A stretch of 31,699 nt of DNA, taken from CAYUWH01 sp964448615. Its GTDB lineage: Bacteria; Patescibacteriota; Gracilibacteria; Peribacterales; Peribacteraceae. The notes under the pieces are model-generated. The model worked only from the letters and a program-made list of their open reading frames with translations. It made no database searches and was not told where the DNA came from. The translations under genes were made by a program, and so were the position numbers. Positions within the stretch are counted from its first letter, which is position 1, and every line of letters begins with the position of its first letter. Location: contig CAYUWH010000015.1 in assembly GCA_964448615.1 (NCBI GenBank), positions 1 to 31,699 of the forward strand, written 5' to 3'. This document shows positions 6,526 to 13,513 of the stretch, one piece after another.

Positions 6526-7543
6526 ACCATTGCGCGTCGGCATCGTGTCCTGGGATTTTGCGCGTCCGCGCGGCGGACTTGGCCGTGCGATGAAATGGCT
6601 TGCAGATGCGCTGCAAGGACAAGGTATTTCAGTCTCAGTCCTTTCGCGTGAACGCGAAGCATTGCCGTCATACATGCGTCTGACCTCGCTGCCGGGCGGG
6701 CATTTGCTGTTCTCCTTGTTTCTGCCGTGGATATTGCAGCGATGGATCGATGAACACCGCATTCATACGGTGCTCATTCCCACCGGTCCGGGCGGCATCA
6801 TGCTGTTTCGAAAGCCGAAACGATGCAAAGTCGTCATCATTTCCTATCACACCTACTGGCAACAATCGCGGCTGGTGCCGGGTGAAGCGTGGAAGTGGAT
6901 GTTCGCGTCGTTCGAAGAGCGGACACTGCAGTGTGCAGATGCCATCCTTATCGCATCCGAAGATACGCGTCTCTCATTGGAACATGAGTACGGCATCGAA
7001 ACGGAGAAGATTCGCCTTATCGCTCCGGTGTTTCCGTTAGAGGCGTGGTCAGCGATGCATGAACCCAAGCAAGAAGGATTGTGTGTGTATGTCGGGAGGA
7101 CGGATCGTCGAAAAGGATTTGAGACGATTGAAGCGGCTTGGCCTGCGGTACTTGCGCGCGTGCCGCAGTCACAATTGCGTGTCGTGAAAAGCGGTACGAT
7201 GCCCGACGCAGAATTACGCGCACTCATTGCGAGTGCGTCGCTTGCGCTCTGTCCCGCGCATCTTGAAGGATTCGGGTTATTCGCCGCCGAAGCGATGGCG
7301 GCCGGAACGCCTGTGATCGCGAGCGACTGTGAAGGATTGCGTAGACTTGTGGTTCATGAACAAACAGGATTGCTTGTTCCTCCCGATGACACTGCGGCCT
7401 GGTCCGATGCGATTGTGCGCTTACTCGAAGATGCGCCGCTGCGTCAGCAAATGGGGGAGCGGGCGCGCATTGCCATGGTCGAGCGCTTCGAGCAGCGGCG
7501 CGCCGTGCAACAATGGATTGACGCCTTGCAGATCAGGACGTGA
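6515..7543 (+). CDS. GT4-family glycosyltransferase
   Basis: This 342-aa protein is a second GT-B/GT4 enzyme. The N-terminal domain has a Gly-rich turn (WDFARPRGGLGRAMKWL). The donor-binding domain carries VYVGRTDRRKGFETI and the E-x7-E motif EGFGLFAAE, followed by AMAAGTPVIASDCEG, typical of nucleotide-sugar binding. The start is a TTG at 6515 inside the end of the upstream gene (11-nt overlap); a TTG at 6530 is also possible. The overlap implies translational coupling. Together with the neighbouring GT4 and GT-C-like genes it probably builds one glycan. Donor and acceptor are unknown. Confidence 0.88.
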   Translation: MSSEPLRVGIVSWDFARPRGGLGRAMKWLADALQGQGISVSVLSREREALPSYMRLTSLPGGHLLFSLFLPWILQRWIDEHRIHTVLIPTGPGGIMLFRKPKRCKVVIISYHTYWQQSRLVPGEAWKWMFASFEERTLQCADAILIASEDTRLSLEHEYGIETEKIRLIAPVFPLEAWSAMHEPKQEGLCVYVGRTDRRKGFETIEAAWPAVLARVPQSQLRVVKSGTMPDAELRALIASASLALCPAHLEGFGLFAAEAMAAGTPVIASDCEGLRRLVVHEQTGLLVPPDDTAAWSDAIVRLLEDAPLRQQMGERARIAMVERFEQRRAVQQWIDALQIRT

Positions 7544-7567
7544 CGCTTCATCAGGCGGTGCTACTCT

Positions 7568-9031
7568 GTGTCCGTGCCTCGTTCTGCTTCCTCGCAGTTG
7601 TACCGGCAAGGTCTTGGTATGGCAGCAGTGGCCTTCCTGCTTCTGCTCCTCGCGAAATTCTTTTGGCCGTTCCTCCGTTTCGAAGTTCCGCTGGGCTACG
7701 ACGCCGGTATTTATCGCTATCTCTTCGTGAATCATGCGCATGGATTGCCGCCCTTCATCATTGCGCCGATGCAAGCGTGGGCATACGAACATCCGCTCGG
7801 ACTCTTTTCGCTTGCAACACCGTTCCTCAGACTCGGGCTGCCGGTCGATTGGCTGATCGGGTGGATCTGGAATCTGGTGCCCGTTCTGCTTGCGGGAATG
7901 TTGGCGTGGAAATGGGGGAAGCGCATGGGCATTGCCGTTGGCGTCCTGACGCTGCTCGTCGCATTGCTGTCACAAGCGTATTTCGATGGATTCGCCGCGA
8001 TGTACTGGAAAACGCTTCTCTCGCTGGCGTTCTTTGTGCTTTCCATTGATGCGCTTGAGCGGAAATCCTGGATCGCCGTCCTCTGGGGCGTGCTCACAGT
8101 GTTCACGCACCATCAGACGGGATTGTTGTTCGGATTGACGTTTTTCGCGTGGGTTTTGCTTCAATGTTTGCCGTTATTGCAGGGGAAAAAAGGTATGCCT
8201 GCATCCTTGCTGATGTTCAGGGTGCTCGCGGGCGTCAGCATTTTGATACTCGGAGTGTTGTTGTATGCGCCCATTTGGCAGACAGGCTTCCTCGATCTTG
8301 TCGTGCATCTGTTCCGTTCGCAGGCAGTCGGCAATTTTCCGCCGCTCTTCTATTATGTTCAGACCACCGGCATTCTCCTTTTGCTTGGTCTCACTGGATT
8401 AATCCTGAATCTCCGAAAGGAACAGGGCACGCTTTGGCAATTACCGATATTCATCAGTGCGGTATTTGTGCTCGGCAATCTCTTCTTCGCGAATCGATTT
8501 TTTCTGCAGTTGGATTTCTTTCTCTTGCCGTTTGCCGCTCTTGCCATCACTTGGCTCTGGCAGCACTTTCCGCAATATGCTGCGCGCACAATGCTGGTCA
8601 TCGTCATCATGGTCCAAGCTGTCCTCTCATTCTCTGCGGCTCAAACCAGAGAGCCATTGCTTGATGCGGAGACATTCCATTCCATTCAGGCACTCGAAAG
8701 CATCGTGCCAAAGGGCGCGACGGTCATTGCACTGGAAAATCAATCCGCACCCTATCTCTTAGGGTGGCTTCCGGAGGCCAATATTGGAGGACCGGGTCTC
8801 TTCAGTCTTCCGGGGTGGAGTTATGCGCAGTGGGAAACATTTTTAATGGGAGAACATGCGGCGCGCGTTGCCTTGATTGCTCGTCTCAATCGGCCGCTCT
8901 ATGTGTACGCTCCGGCGTTCTTTCATGATTTTTACCAAGAGCGCGGCGCAGCATTGTTGCGTGACTCCTGTTTTCATCCGACCGCTGACCCCGCCTTGTT
9001 TTCCGTTCATTGTCCTTCCTCTCAGCCATGA
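7568..9031 (+). CDS. Polytopic GT-C-like membrane glycosyltransferase (putative)
   Basis: This 487-aa protein has ten or more hydrophobic helices from about residue 17 to 350, then a roughly 110-residue soluble C-terminal part. The first extracytoplasmic loop contains LGYDAGIYRY, where an acidic residue sits as in GT-C transferases of the PMT/ArnT/GT39 type that use lipid-linked sugars. VFTHHQTGLL lies in a later loop. The family is inferred from topology and context, not from a diagnostic motif. The start is probably the GTG at 7568, 24 nt after the previous gene; a GTG at 7574 or ATG at 7619 is possible. Its stop overlaps the lgt start in ATGA (9028-9031), indicating coupling. Confidence 0.65.
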   Translation: MSVPRSASSQLYRQGLGMAAVAFLLLLLAKFFWPFLRFEVPLGYDAGIYRYLFVNHAHGLPPFIIAPMQAWAYEHPLGLFSLATPFLRLGLPVDWLIGWIWNLVPVLLAGMLAWKWGKRMGIAVGVLTLLVALLSQAYFDGFAAMYWKTLLSLAFFVLSIDALERKSWIAVLWGVLTVFTHHQTGLLFGLTFFAWVLLQCLPLLQGKKGMPASLLMFRVLAGVSILILGVLLYAPIWQTGFLDLVVHLFRSQAVGNFPPLFYYVQTTGILLLLGLTGLILNLRKEQGTLWQLPIFISAVFVLGNLFFANRFFLQLDFFLLPFAALAITWLWQHFPQYAARTMLVIVIMVQAVLSFSAAQTREPLLDAETFHSIQALESIVPKGATVIALENQSAPYLLGWLPEANIGGPGLFSLPGWSYAQWETFLMGEHAARVALIARLNRPLYVYAPAFFHDFYQERGAALLRDSCFHPTADPALFSVHCPSSQP

Positions 9032-9801
9032 TTCATTTTTTCCCTTCGCGTCCGGTCTTCGTGGAATTGTTCGGTTTCTCCGTGCACTGGTATGGATTGC
9101 TGTATTTGTGCGCATTCTTATTGGCATGGGTGCTTCTTCCGCGGCTGCAGCGATTGCGGGGGTTGGACCTTTCCAAAGAAGAGTGGTCCTCACTTCTCTC
9201 GTGGATCATCGTCGGCGTCATCGGTGGCGGAAGATTGGGATATGTTCTGCTGTATGAACCGATGTATTTTTTGCAGCATCCGTTGGAAATCTTTGCGGTG
9301 TGGCATGGCGGCATGTCCTCGCACGGGGGTTTCATTGGCGTCACGCTGGCGCTCCTTTGGGCATTGCGTGGTCGCAAGCGCGAACTGTGGCATTTTGCGG
9401 ACATCTTCGTGATTCCGGTTGCGCTGGGTTTGGCGTTGGGAAGAGTGGGGAATTTCATCAATCAAGAACTCTATGGAACCGTTACGACTGTTCCGTGGTG
9501 CATCCTGATTCCCGGCGTCGAAGGTTGCCGGCATCCTGCCCAGCTGTACGCCGTCGCAAAAGATCTCTTCATTGCCGGGTGTTGCTATCTGTATTTGATC
9601 AATGCCAAACCGTTGCGTCCGGGCAGAACAGCGGCGCTCTTTTTGATGCTGTACGGCGCGTTGCGCTTCCTCATCGAATTCGTGCGCGAGCCCGATCATT
9701 CGTATTACTTCATCACGCGCGGACAGTGGTATTCGTTACCGATTGTTATTGCGGGGATTGTTCTTTGGCAATTCCTGGGCAAAAGAAAAGAGAAACGTTG
9801 A
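9028..9801 (+). CDS. lgt: Prolipoprotein diacylglyceryl transferase
   Basis: This 257-aa integral membrane enzyme attaches diacylglycerol to the lipobox Cys of prolipoproteins. The family signature is intact as GRVGNFINQELYG (138-150). Other markers are GGGRLGYVL (67-75), GGMSSHGGFIG (94-104) and RHPAQLYA (168-175). Several transmembrane helices are evident, the last near residues 232-250 with a basic C-terminal tail. The ATG at 9028 overlaps the stop of the previous gene (ATGA); an upstream in-frame TTG at 9010 is less likely. It is last in the glycosyltransferase operon. A second, divergent copy lies at 28886-29809. Confidence 0.95.
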   Translation: MIHFFPSRPVFVELFGFSVHWYGLLYLCAFLLAWVLLPRLQRLRGLDLSKEEWSSLLSWIIVGVIGGGRLGYVLLYEPMYFLQHPLEIFAVWHGGMSSHGGFIGVTLALLWALRGRKRELWHFADIFVIPVALGLALGRVGNFINQELYGTVTTVPWCILIPGVEGCRHPAQLYAVAKDLFIAGCCYLYLINAKPLRPGRTAALFLMLYGALRFLIEFVREPDHSYYFITRGQWYSLPIVIAGIVLWQFLGKRKEKR

Positions 9802-9812
9802 ATCGCGTGTTG

Positions 9813-9839
9813 GTAGCGGACCTTATTAAGGTCCGCTAC
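9813..9839. repeat. Palindromic repeat, GTAGCGGACC family, copy 1
   Basis: A perfect 12-bp stem GTAGCGGACCTT / AAGGTCCGCTAC surrounds a 3-nt centre ATT, 11 nt after lgt. The same arms recur at 28807-28834. It has no T tract, so it is not a classical terminator, although it could protect the mRNA 3' end. A low-GC stretch of about 70 nt with no gene follows. Confidence 0.9.
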
Positions 9840-9908
9840 GGATGATTATTCAACAAGATTGCAGTGTTTTTTATCTATTTAAAAAAATGCAGTAGTAAAT
9901 ACCATGCC

Positions 9909-9940
9909 AGGCAGCGGAGCTTACGTAAGCTCCGCTGCCT
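9909..9940. repeat. Palindromic repeat overlapping the rnhB stop codon
   Basis: This is a 32-bp perfect palindrome with arms AGGCAGCGGAGCTTAC. The arm pattern (x-G-C-G-G-A-x-C-T-T-A-C) matches the GTAGCGGACCTTAC repeat except at a few positions. On the minus strand it encodes the last residues of RNase HII (A-A-E-L-T) and its TAA stop, so rnhB ends inside the repeat. Confidence 0.88.
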
Positions 9941-10622
9941 TCGATAATGTCACTGATGCTGCAGCCAAGGCTTCCCGCTCGAAAAACTTCTTGAGAAACG
10001 TTTGACGATGAAGCGCGCAGGGGCCGTGTTGCCGCAATGCTTCCAAATGTTGCGGTGCTCCGTAGCCTTTGTGCTGTGCGAAGCCATAGTGCGGCATCAA
10101 TTCGTGCTGTTCTTTCATCCAGCGATCACGCGTGACTTTGGCGAGAATCGACGCCGCCGCGATGCAGGGTTCCAAGCTGTCGCCGCGTATCACTGATGAA
10201 TGCGGATAGTTGAACCAAAACGCATCGCACCCGTCGACCAACAAATACGTCGGCTCTTGTTTCAGTTTTAGTTGTTCCACCGCTTGTTGCATGGCTTGCT
10301 CCGTCGCGCCAAGAATGCCGAGCTGATCGATTTCCGCGGCGCTCGATGTGCCAATTCCGTAGGCACAATGTTCGATGATCCATGTGTACGCGGTTTCGCG
10401 TTGTTCCTCGGATAGCATCTTGCTGTCGCCGATGATGACGTTGTTCGTAGAGAGACGCCCATGAAGGGCGTCTTTACATTGTGTATTTATCATTGGTTTC
10501 CATCCAAACGATTCGCGTGGATACATTTCGTGCGTGATGATGCATGCCGCCGCGACGACGGGGCCCGCCAACGGACCGCGACCGGCCTCGTCGATGCCGG
10601 CGATGACGGGGGATGATGTCAT
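9921..10622 (-). CDS. rnhB: Ribonuclease HII
   Basis: This 233-aa enzyme removes RNA from RNA-DNA hybrids and nicks at misincorporated ribonucleotides. Catalytic residues are visible: D11 and E12 in AGIDEAGRGPLAGP, D130 in LLVDGCD, and D148 in RGDSLEPCIAAASILAKVTRDR. GDSKMLSE (65-72) matches the family GDSKKLSE. Between the first motif and GDSK there is an extra stretch (about residues 43-60) compared with ordinary RnhB. It is encoded by a palindrome at 10447-10477 plus flanks. The last residues and stop come from a second palindrome (9909-9940). Both ends of the active-site core are intact, so activity is expected. It is the last gene of a minus-strand operon, 14 nt after the MurE-like gene. 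Confidence 0.94.
   Translation of the reverse strand: MTSSPVIAGIDEAGRGPLAGPVVAAACIITHEMYPRESFGWKPMINTQCKDALHGRLSTNNVIIGDSKMLSEEQRETAYTWIIEHCAYGIGTSSAAEIDQLGILGATEQAMQQAVEQLKLKQEPTYLLVDGCDAFWFNYPHSSVIRGDSLEPCIAAASILAKVTRDRWMKEQHELMPHYGFAQHKGYGAPQHLEALRQHGPCALHRQTFLKKFFEREALAAASVTLSKAAELT
10447..10477. repeat. Palindromic repeat inserted in frame within rnhB
   Basis: Arms AGACGCCC (10453-10460) and GGGCGTCT (10466-10473) are flanked by outer GTA/TAC pairs (10447-10449 with 10475-10477). On the minus strand it begins TGTAAAGACGC, as does the copy at 10635-10663. It encodes C-K-D-A-L-H-G-R-L-S-T within RNase HII, without shifting the frame. Confidence 0.85.
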
Positions 10623-10634
10623 GATGGACGTACG

Positions 10635-10663
10635 GTTTAGACGCGCGATTCGCGCGTCTTTAC
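10635..10663. repeat. Palindromic repeat forming the MurE-like C-terminus and stop
   Basis: A perfect 9-bp stem AGACGCGCG (10639-10647) / CGCGCGTCT (10651-10659) has a 3-nt centre ATT and outer GT/AC. On the minus strand it encodes the final V-K-T-R-E-S-R-V of the Mur ligase and its TAA. It shares the TGTAAAGACGC start with the copy inside rnhB only about 190 bp away. Confidence 0.87.
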
Positions 10664-11944
10664 ATCATTGGTTTTTGCGGATAGTTCTCGTAGCAACGTT
10701 CGCGTAATCATTTGTTCATTCCACGGGATCGGCCCGTTGGGCGTCATGCGTGTGGGATAACTGCCGAGGCCACACAACACGACGACGTCGCCGGGGCGTG
10801 CCTGCGCGAGAATGAATGCGATCGCCTCGCGGCGGTCGAAAATCTTATGGGCATCCGTTGTGGTTTGATCTACTCCCGCCCACACTTCTTCCATGACCTT
10901 GCGGGGATCTTCCTCGTACGATTCGTCATCGGTAATCACCGTGACATCCGCGAGCTGCGAGCAGAGCCTGCCAATCACCGGACGTTTTTCCTTCATGCGA
11001 TCTCCGCAGCTACCTGTGAGCACCAATACGCGGTGATCCTTACCGACCATCGCACGAACGGTCGCCAGGGTTTTTTCAAAGGCTTGCGGCGTGATGGCAA
11101 AATCCACGAACACGGAGAAGGGTTGTCCTTCCTCGATCCGTTCCATGCGTCCTGCCGTACCGACAAAGGTTTTGATTGCCGTAATCGCATCCGGCAGGGG
11201 AATGCCAAGGGCTGAAGTGCAGCCAAGCGCACAGAGGGCATTCTCTAAATTGAATGTACCGGGAATCGAGAGGCGGAGTTCATGCGCAGTTCCATCAATC
11301 TGTGCGGTGGCAGAGCACGAAGAAGGTGCGCTGACGATATTCGTCAGCTGTTTCGAAGGTGAGTAGGCATGGACAGCATGTGGTTGCGGCAATGTCCGAT
11401 ACAGGAAAAAAGATCCATCGTCCGCATTCAACACAGCCGTGCCGCGATTTCCCAACATACGGAAGAGTAGCCATTTATCGCGGCGATACTGTTCCATGGT
11501 TTTGTGATAATCGAGATGTTCTTCCGACGTATTCGTGATGCCGGCCACCACGGGCCACGTCCAATCGAGGCGGCCTTGCACCAGTCCGTGGCTGGAATAT
11601 TCGAGGACCGCGCGCGTGCATCCTGCATCCACGAGTCTGCGCAGAAATTTTTGCACGACAAACGGAGAAGGAGAGGTTTTCTGACTGGGATTCGGTTCGA
11701 GAAGATCTTTGACGCGCACCGCTGCCGATGTCAGCGCACCGCAGGCGATGCCGCGTTCATGGAGAATGTGGGCGATCATACTCACGGTTGTGGTCTTACC
11801 GTCTGTTCCCGTGATTCCGATGACCGTCAGTTTTTTTGCGGGAAAACCGTAGCGTGCCGCTGCCACTAACGCTTTGGCATGATGCCACGCCAGGCGCGCG
11901 GGGTGCCTGTCGGGAATCAGCTTTTTGAGTGCGGAAAGACTCAT
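10637..11944 (-). CDS. MurE-like Mur ligase
   Basis: This 435-aa ATP-dependent ligase adds an amino acid to a UDP-MurNAc-peptide in peptidoglycan synthesis. Seen are the P-loop GITGTDGKTTT (43-53), YSSHGLVQGRLDW, and TSEEHLDYHKTMEQY followed by R-D-K, where the family has its carbamylated Lys. SCGDRMKEKRPVIG is also present. These match MurE closely. The N-terminal UDP-binding domain is reduced to about 40 residues. The DAP-recognition motif DNPR is replaced by D-E-S-Y (in TDDESYEEDP) and VDYAHTP by VDFAITP, so the amino acid added is unlikely to be chosen as in the DAP-type enzyme. The last eight residues are repeat-derived. The start overlaps the riboflavin kinase stop in ATGA, implying coupled translation. 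Confidence 0.85.
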   Translation of the reverse strand: MSLSALKKLIPDRHPARLAWHHAKALVAAARYGFPAKKLTVIGITGTDGKTTTVSMIAHILHERGIACGALTSAAVRVKDLLEPNPSQKTSPSPFVVQKFLRRLVDAGCTRAVLEYSSHGLVQGRLDWTWPVVAGITNTSEEHLDYHKTMEQYRRDKWLLFRMLGNRGTAVLNADDGSFFLYRTLPQPHAVHAYSPSKQLTNIVSAPSSCSATAQIDGTAHELRLSIPGTFNLENALCALGCTSALGIPLPDAITAIKTFVGTAGRMERIEEGQPFSVFVDFAITPQAFEKTLATVRAMVGKDHRVLVLTGSCGDRMKEKRPVIGRLCSQLADVTVITDDESYEEDPRKVMEEVWAGVDQTTTDAHKIFDRREAIAFILAQARPGDVVVLCGLGSYPTRMTPNGPIPWNEQMITRTLLRELSAKTNDVKTRESRV

Positions 11945-12306
11945 GCGCCTGCCAGGATACCACGAGCTTGCGCGATATCGTCGGCGATTTGGGCCATTAA
12001 TGCCTCGGGAGACGGAAAATCCCGGACATCACGGAGTTTGTGGATGACTTCTACGATGATCGTATCCGGTGCGCGTTCGAGCACACGATCGAGGAGATGC
12101 ACCTCGCACGATGTGGTATCTCTGAACACGGGACGCGGACCGTAATGCATGACAGCTGATTCACCATCGGTGCGACACACGTAAATTCCTTCCGCAAGGT
12201 CGTGTGGAACATCTGCGAGATTCATATTCATCGTGGGAGTGCCGAGGCGCTTTCCTCTTCCGGCTCCCGAAATCACACGCGCGGTGAAGGTCAACGATTG
12301 CTCCAT
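11941..12306 (-). CDS. Stand-alone riboflavin kinase
   Basis: This 121-aa protein matches only the C-terminal kinase half of bacterial RibF. Seen are the N-terminal strand with GAGRGKRLGTPTMNMNL (family GxGxGRxLGFPTANL), EGIYVCR, MHYGPRPVF, CEVHLLD, and EVIHKLRDVRDFPSPEALMAQI. It would phosphorylate riboflavin to FMN. The FMN adenylyltransferase half is missing, so FAD must be made elsewhere or be imported. The gene overlaps its upstream neighbour by 16 nt and the MurE-like gene by 4 nt, so it sits in a tightly coupled operon. No clear functional reason for that pairing is evident. Confidence 0.88.
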   Translation of the reverse strand: MEQSLTFTARVISGAGRGKRLGTPTMNMNLADVPHDLAEGIYVCRTDGESAVMHYGPRPVFRDTTSCEVHLLDRVLERAPDTIIVEVIHKLRDVRDFPSPEALMAQIADDIAQARGILAGA

Positions 12307-12659
12307 TGATCCAGCTTAGCGTTCAGTGCATTCGGTCCCAAGTGTTTAGCAGGCAGCGGAAGTATCGGCGCATTCAGGATGGCGGTTTTCGCGACGGATC
12401 CCGCTCCTCCCACAACACTCATCACTGCATCACGCGTCTTCCCGATCACCCAGCCGATTCCATAGCTCGCGAGTTTTGTGGTTTCACCGACCGTCGTGAG
12501 GGCGGCATTCGTCGCGCTGTCCATCACGCCGCCGACCACACCCTGTTTTTTCCAGTCCACTTGTGCAGGGGACATGATGATCTTTTTTCCGGATTCCAAC
12601 ACATGACGAACACCTCTCTCCGGAGCGCTTTTGCCGGGATTGAAGGATTCAAAGCTCAT
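12291..12659 (-). CDS. Small protein of unknown function
   Basis: This 122-aa protein leads the riboflavin kinase / MurE-like / rnhB operon. The middle (about residues 40-95) is Gly/Ala/Val-rich with segments such as VVGGVMDSATNAALTTVGETTKLASYGIGWVIG and SVVGGAGSVAKTAIL. This suggests glycine-zipper-like membrane-associated helices, but there is no convincing long transmembrane span. I do not recognise the family. The start is supported by a TATAAT box 7 nt upstream. The 3' end overlaps the riboflavin kinase start by 16 nt. Confidence 0.7.
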   Translation of the reverse strand: MSFESFNPGKSAPERGVRHVLESGKKIIMSPAQVDWKKQGVVGGVMDSATNAALTTVGETTKLASYGIGWVIGKTRDAVMSVVGGAGSVAKTAILNAPILPLPAKHLGPNALNAKLDQWSNR

Positions 12660-12666
12660 TAAAAAT

Positions 12667-12695
12667 ATTATACACTATTTTACTGCTCTTGTCCT
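12667..12695 (-). promoter_or_regulatory. Promoter of the unknown protein / riboflavin kinase / MurE-like / rnhB operon
   Basis: On the minus strand AGGACA (12695-12690) and TATAAT (12672-12667) are spaced 17 nt apart, and the -10 ends 7 nt before the ATG. The -10 is a perfect consensus. The transcript would start on or next to the start codon. Confidence 0.7.
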
Positions 12696-12710
12696 CCATT
12701 TGGCTTGTTT

Positions 12711-13496
12711 TTATTCAGGAGATTCCTCGCTTTCTTTCTCTTTCCGGATCTGTTTCAGTACCTGCTTGCCGCTGCGTCTAAAGAATCGACGTACGGATTG
12801 AATACCTTCGCGAATGCGTTCGGCTTTCGCTTTTTTGGCGTTAAACCATCCCTGTTCCATTTCTTCGAAGTGCAGATCGGGGTCGACTTGTTCGTATGGA
12901 GTGCGCATATCCTTTTTTGTGCCGAGCACATGGTCATATTCAAGCGGAAACGACCATCCACGCGGATCAAGCGTGCCGACTATGATGCGCTCCTTTGCAT
13001 AATGCTCTTTTGTCAGCGGCGGCTCTCCGTCGCTCCAGGGTATGGCGCTTGCTCCGACGAATGCAAAGCAGATGATATCTTTTTCCTCGATGCCCAGTTC
13101 GCGGAATACGCTCTGGATAAAGGTAAATGTTGTATGTTGATGCGAGGTAAACTCGTCGAAAATGAGATAGGGGGGTTTCGTGGTGCGAATGACTTCTGCC
13201 ACTCTCTGGCGGATCTGTTCGTGTTCTTCCCGCATCTGTGCGTCGCTTTCTTGTTTCATGGAACATTGCACAAAGCGATGCTGCGGCTTCCAGTCCAAAT
13301 CTTTCGTGAGTCCTTTGACGAAATAGGGGAGAAGGCGCGCGCCTTTCGTAAGATAGATGCACGTGGCAGGCGCCTGTTTGTTCTCGATCCTTTCTTCGAG
13401 AAGTGCATACAGAGTTTTTCCAGCCTCGCTCAAAAGCGCCCGGTCTGCTTCCTCTCGAGCAGACAAGCGTTCCTCGATATCTCTGCTCGTATCCAT
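12711..13496 (-). CDS. PRTase-like protein of unknown function
   Basis: This 261-aa soluble protein begins with a charged helical region (residues 1-40). A segment like the phosphoribosyltransferase fold follows: LTKGARLLPYFVKGL, then a strand-loop PPYLIFDEFTSHQHTTF at the place where PRTases have their PRPP loop (family form VDDVxxTGxT). The two acidic residues are only partly kept (D-E), and the T-G-x-T turn is changed, so PRPP binding is doubtful. The C-terminus is strongly basic and charged (RFFRRSGKQVLKQIRKEKESEE). It lies 17 nt after the degenerate glycogen-synthase-like gene on the same strand, and the two probably work together. The family call is tentative. Confidence 0.6.
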   Translation of the reverse strand: MDTSRDIEERLSAREEADRALLSEAGKTLYALLEERIENKQAPATCIYLTKGARLLPYFVKGLTKDLDWKPQHRFVQCSMKQESDAQMREEHEQIRQRVAEVIRTTKPPYLIFDEFTSHQHTTFTFIQSVFRELGIEEKDIICFAFVGASAIPWSDGEPPLTKEHYAKERIIVGTLDPRGWSFPLEYDHVLGTKKDMRTPYEQVDPDLHFEEMEQGWFNAKKAKAERIREGIQSVRRFFRRSGKQVLKQIRKEKESEESPE

Positions 13497-13513
13497 ATGA
13501 CAGTGGGAAGAGT

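Noticed and set aside
9813..9839. Classical terminator after lgt
   Set aside because: The hairpin is strong but lacks a T tract, and the same element elsewhere lies within coding sequence, so it is better called a repeat.
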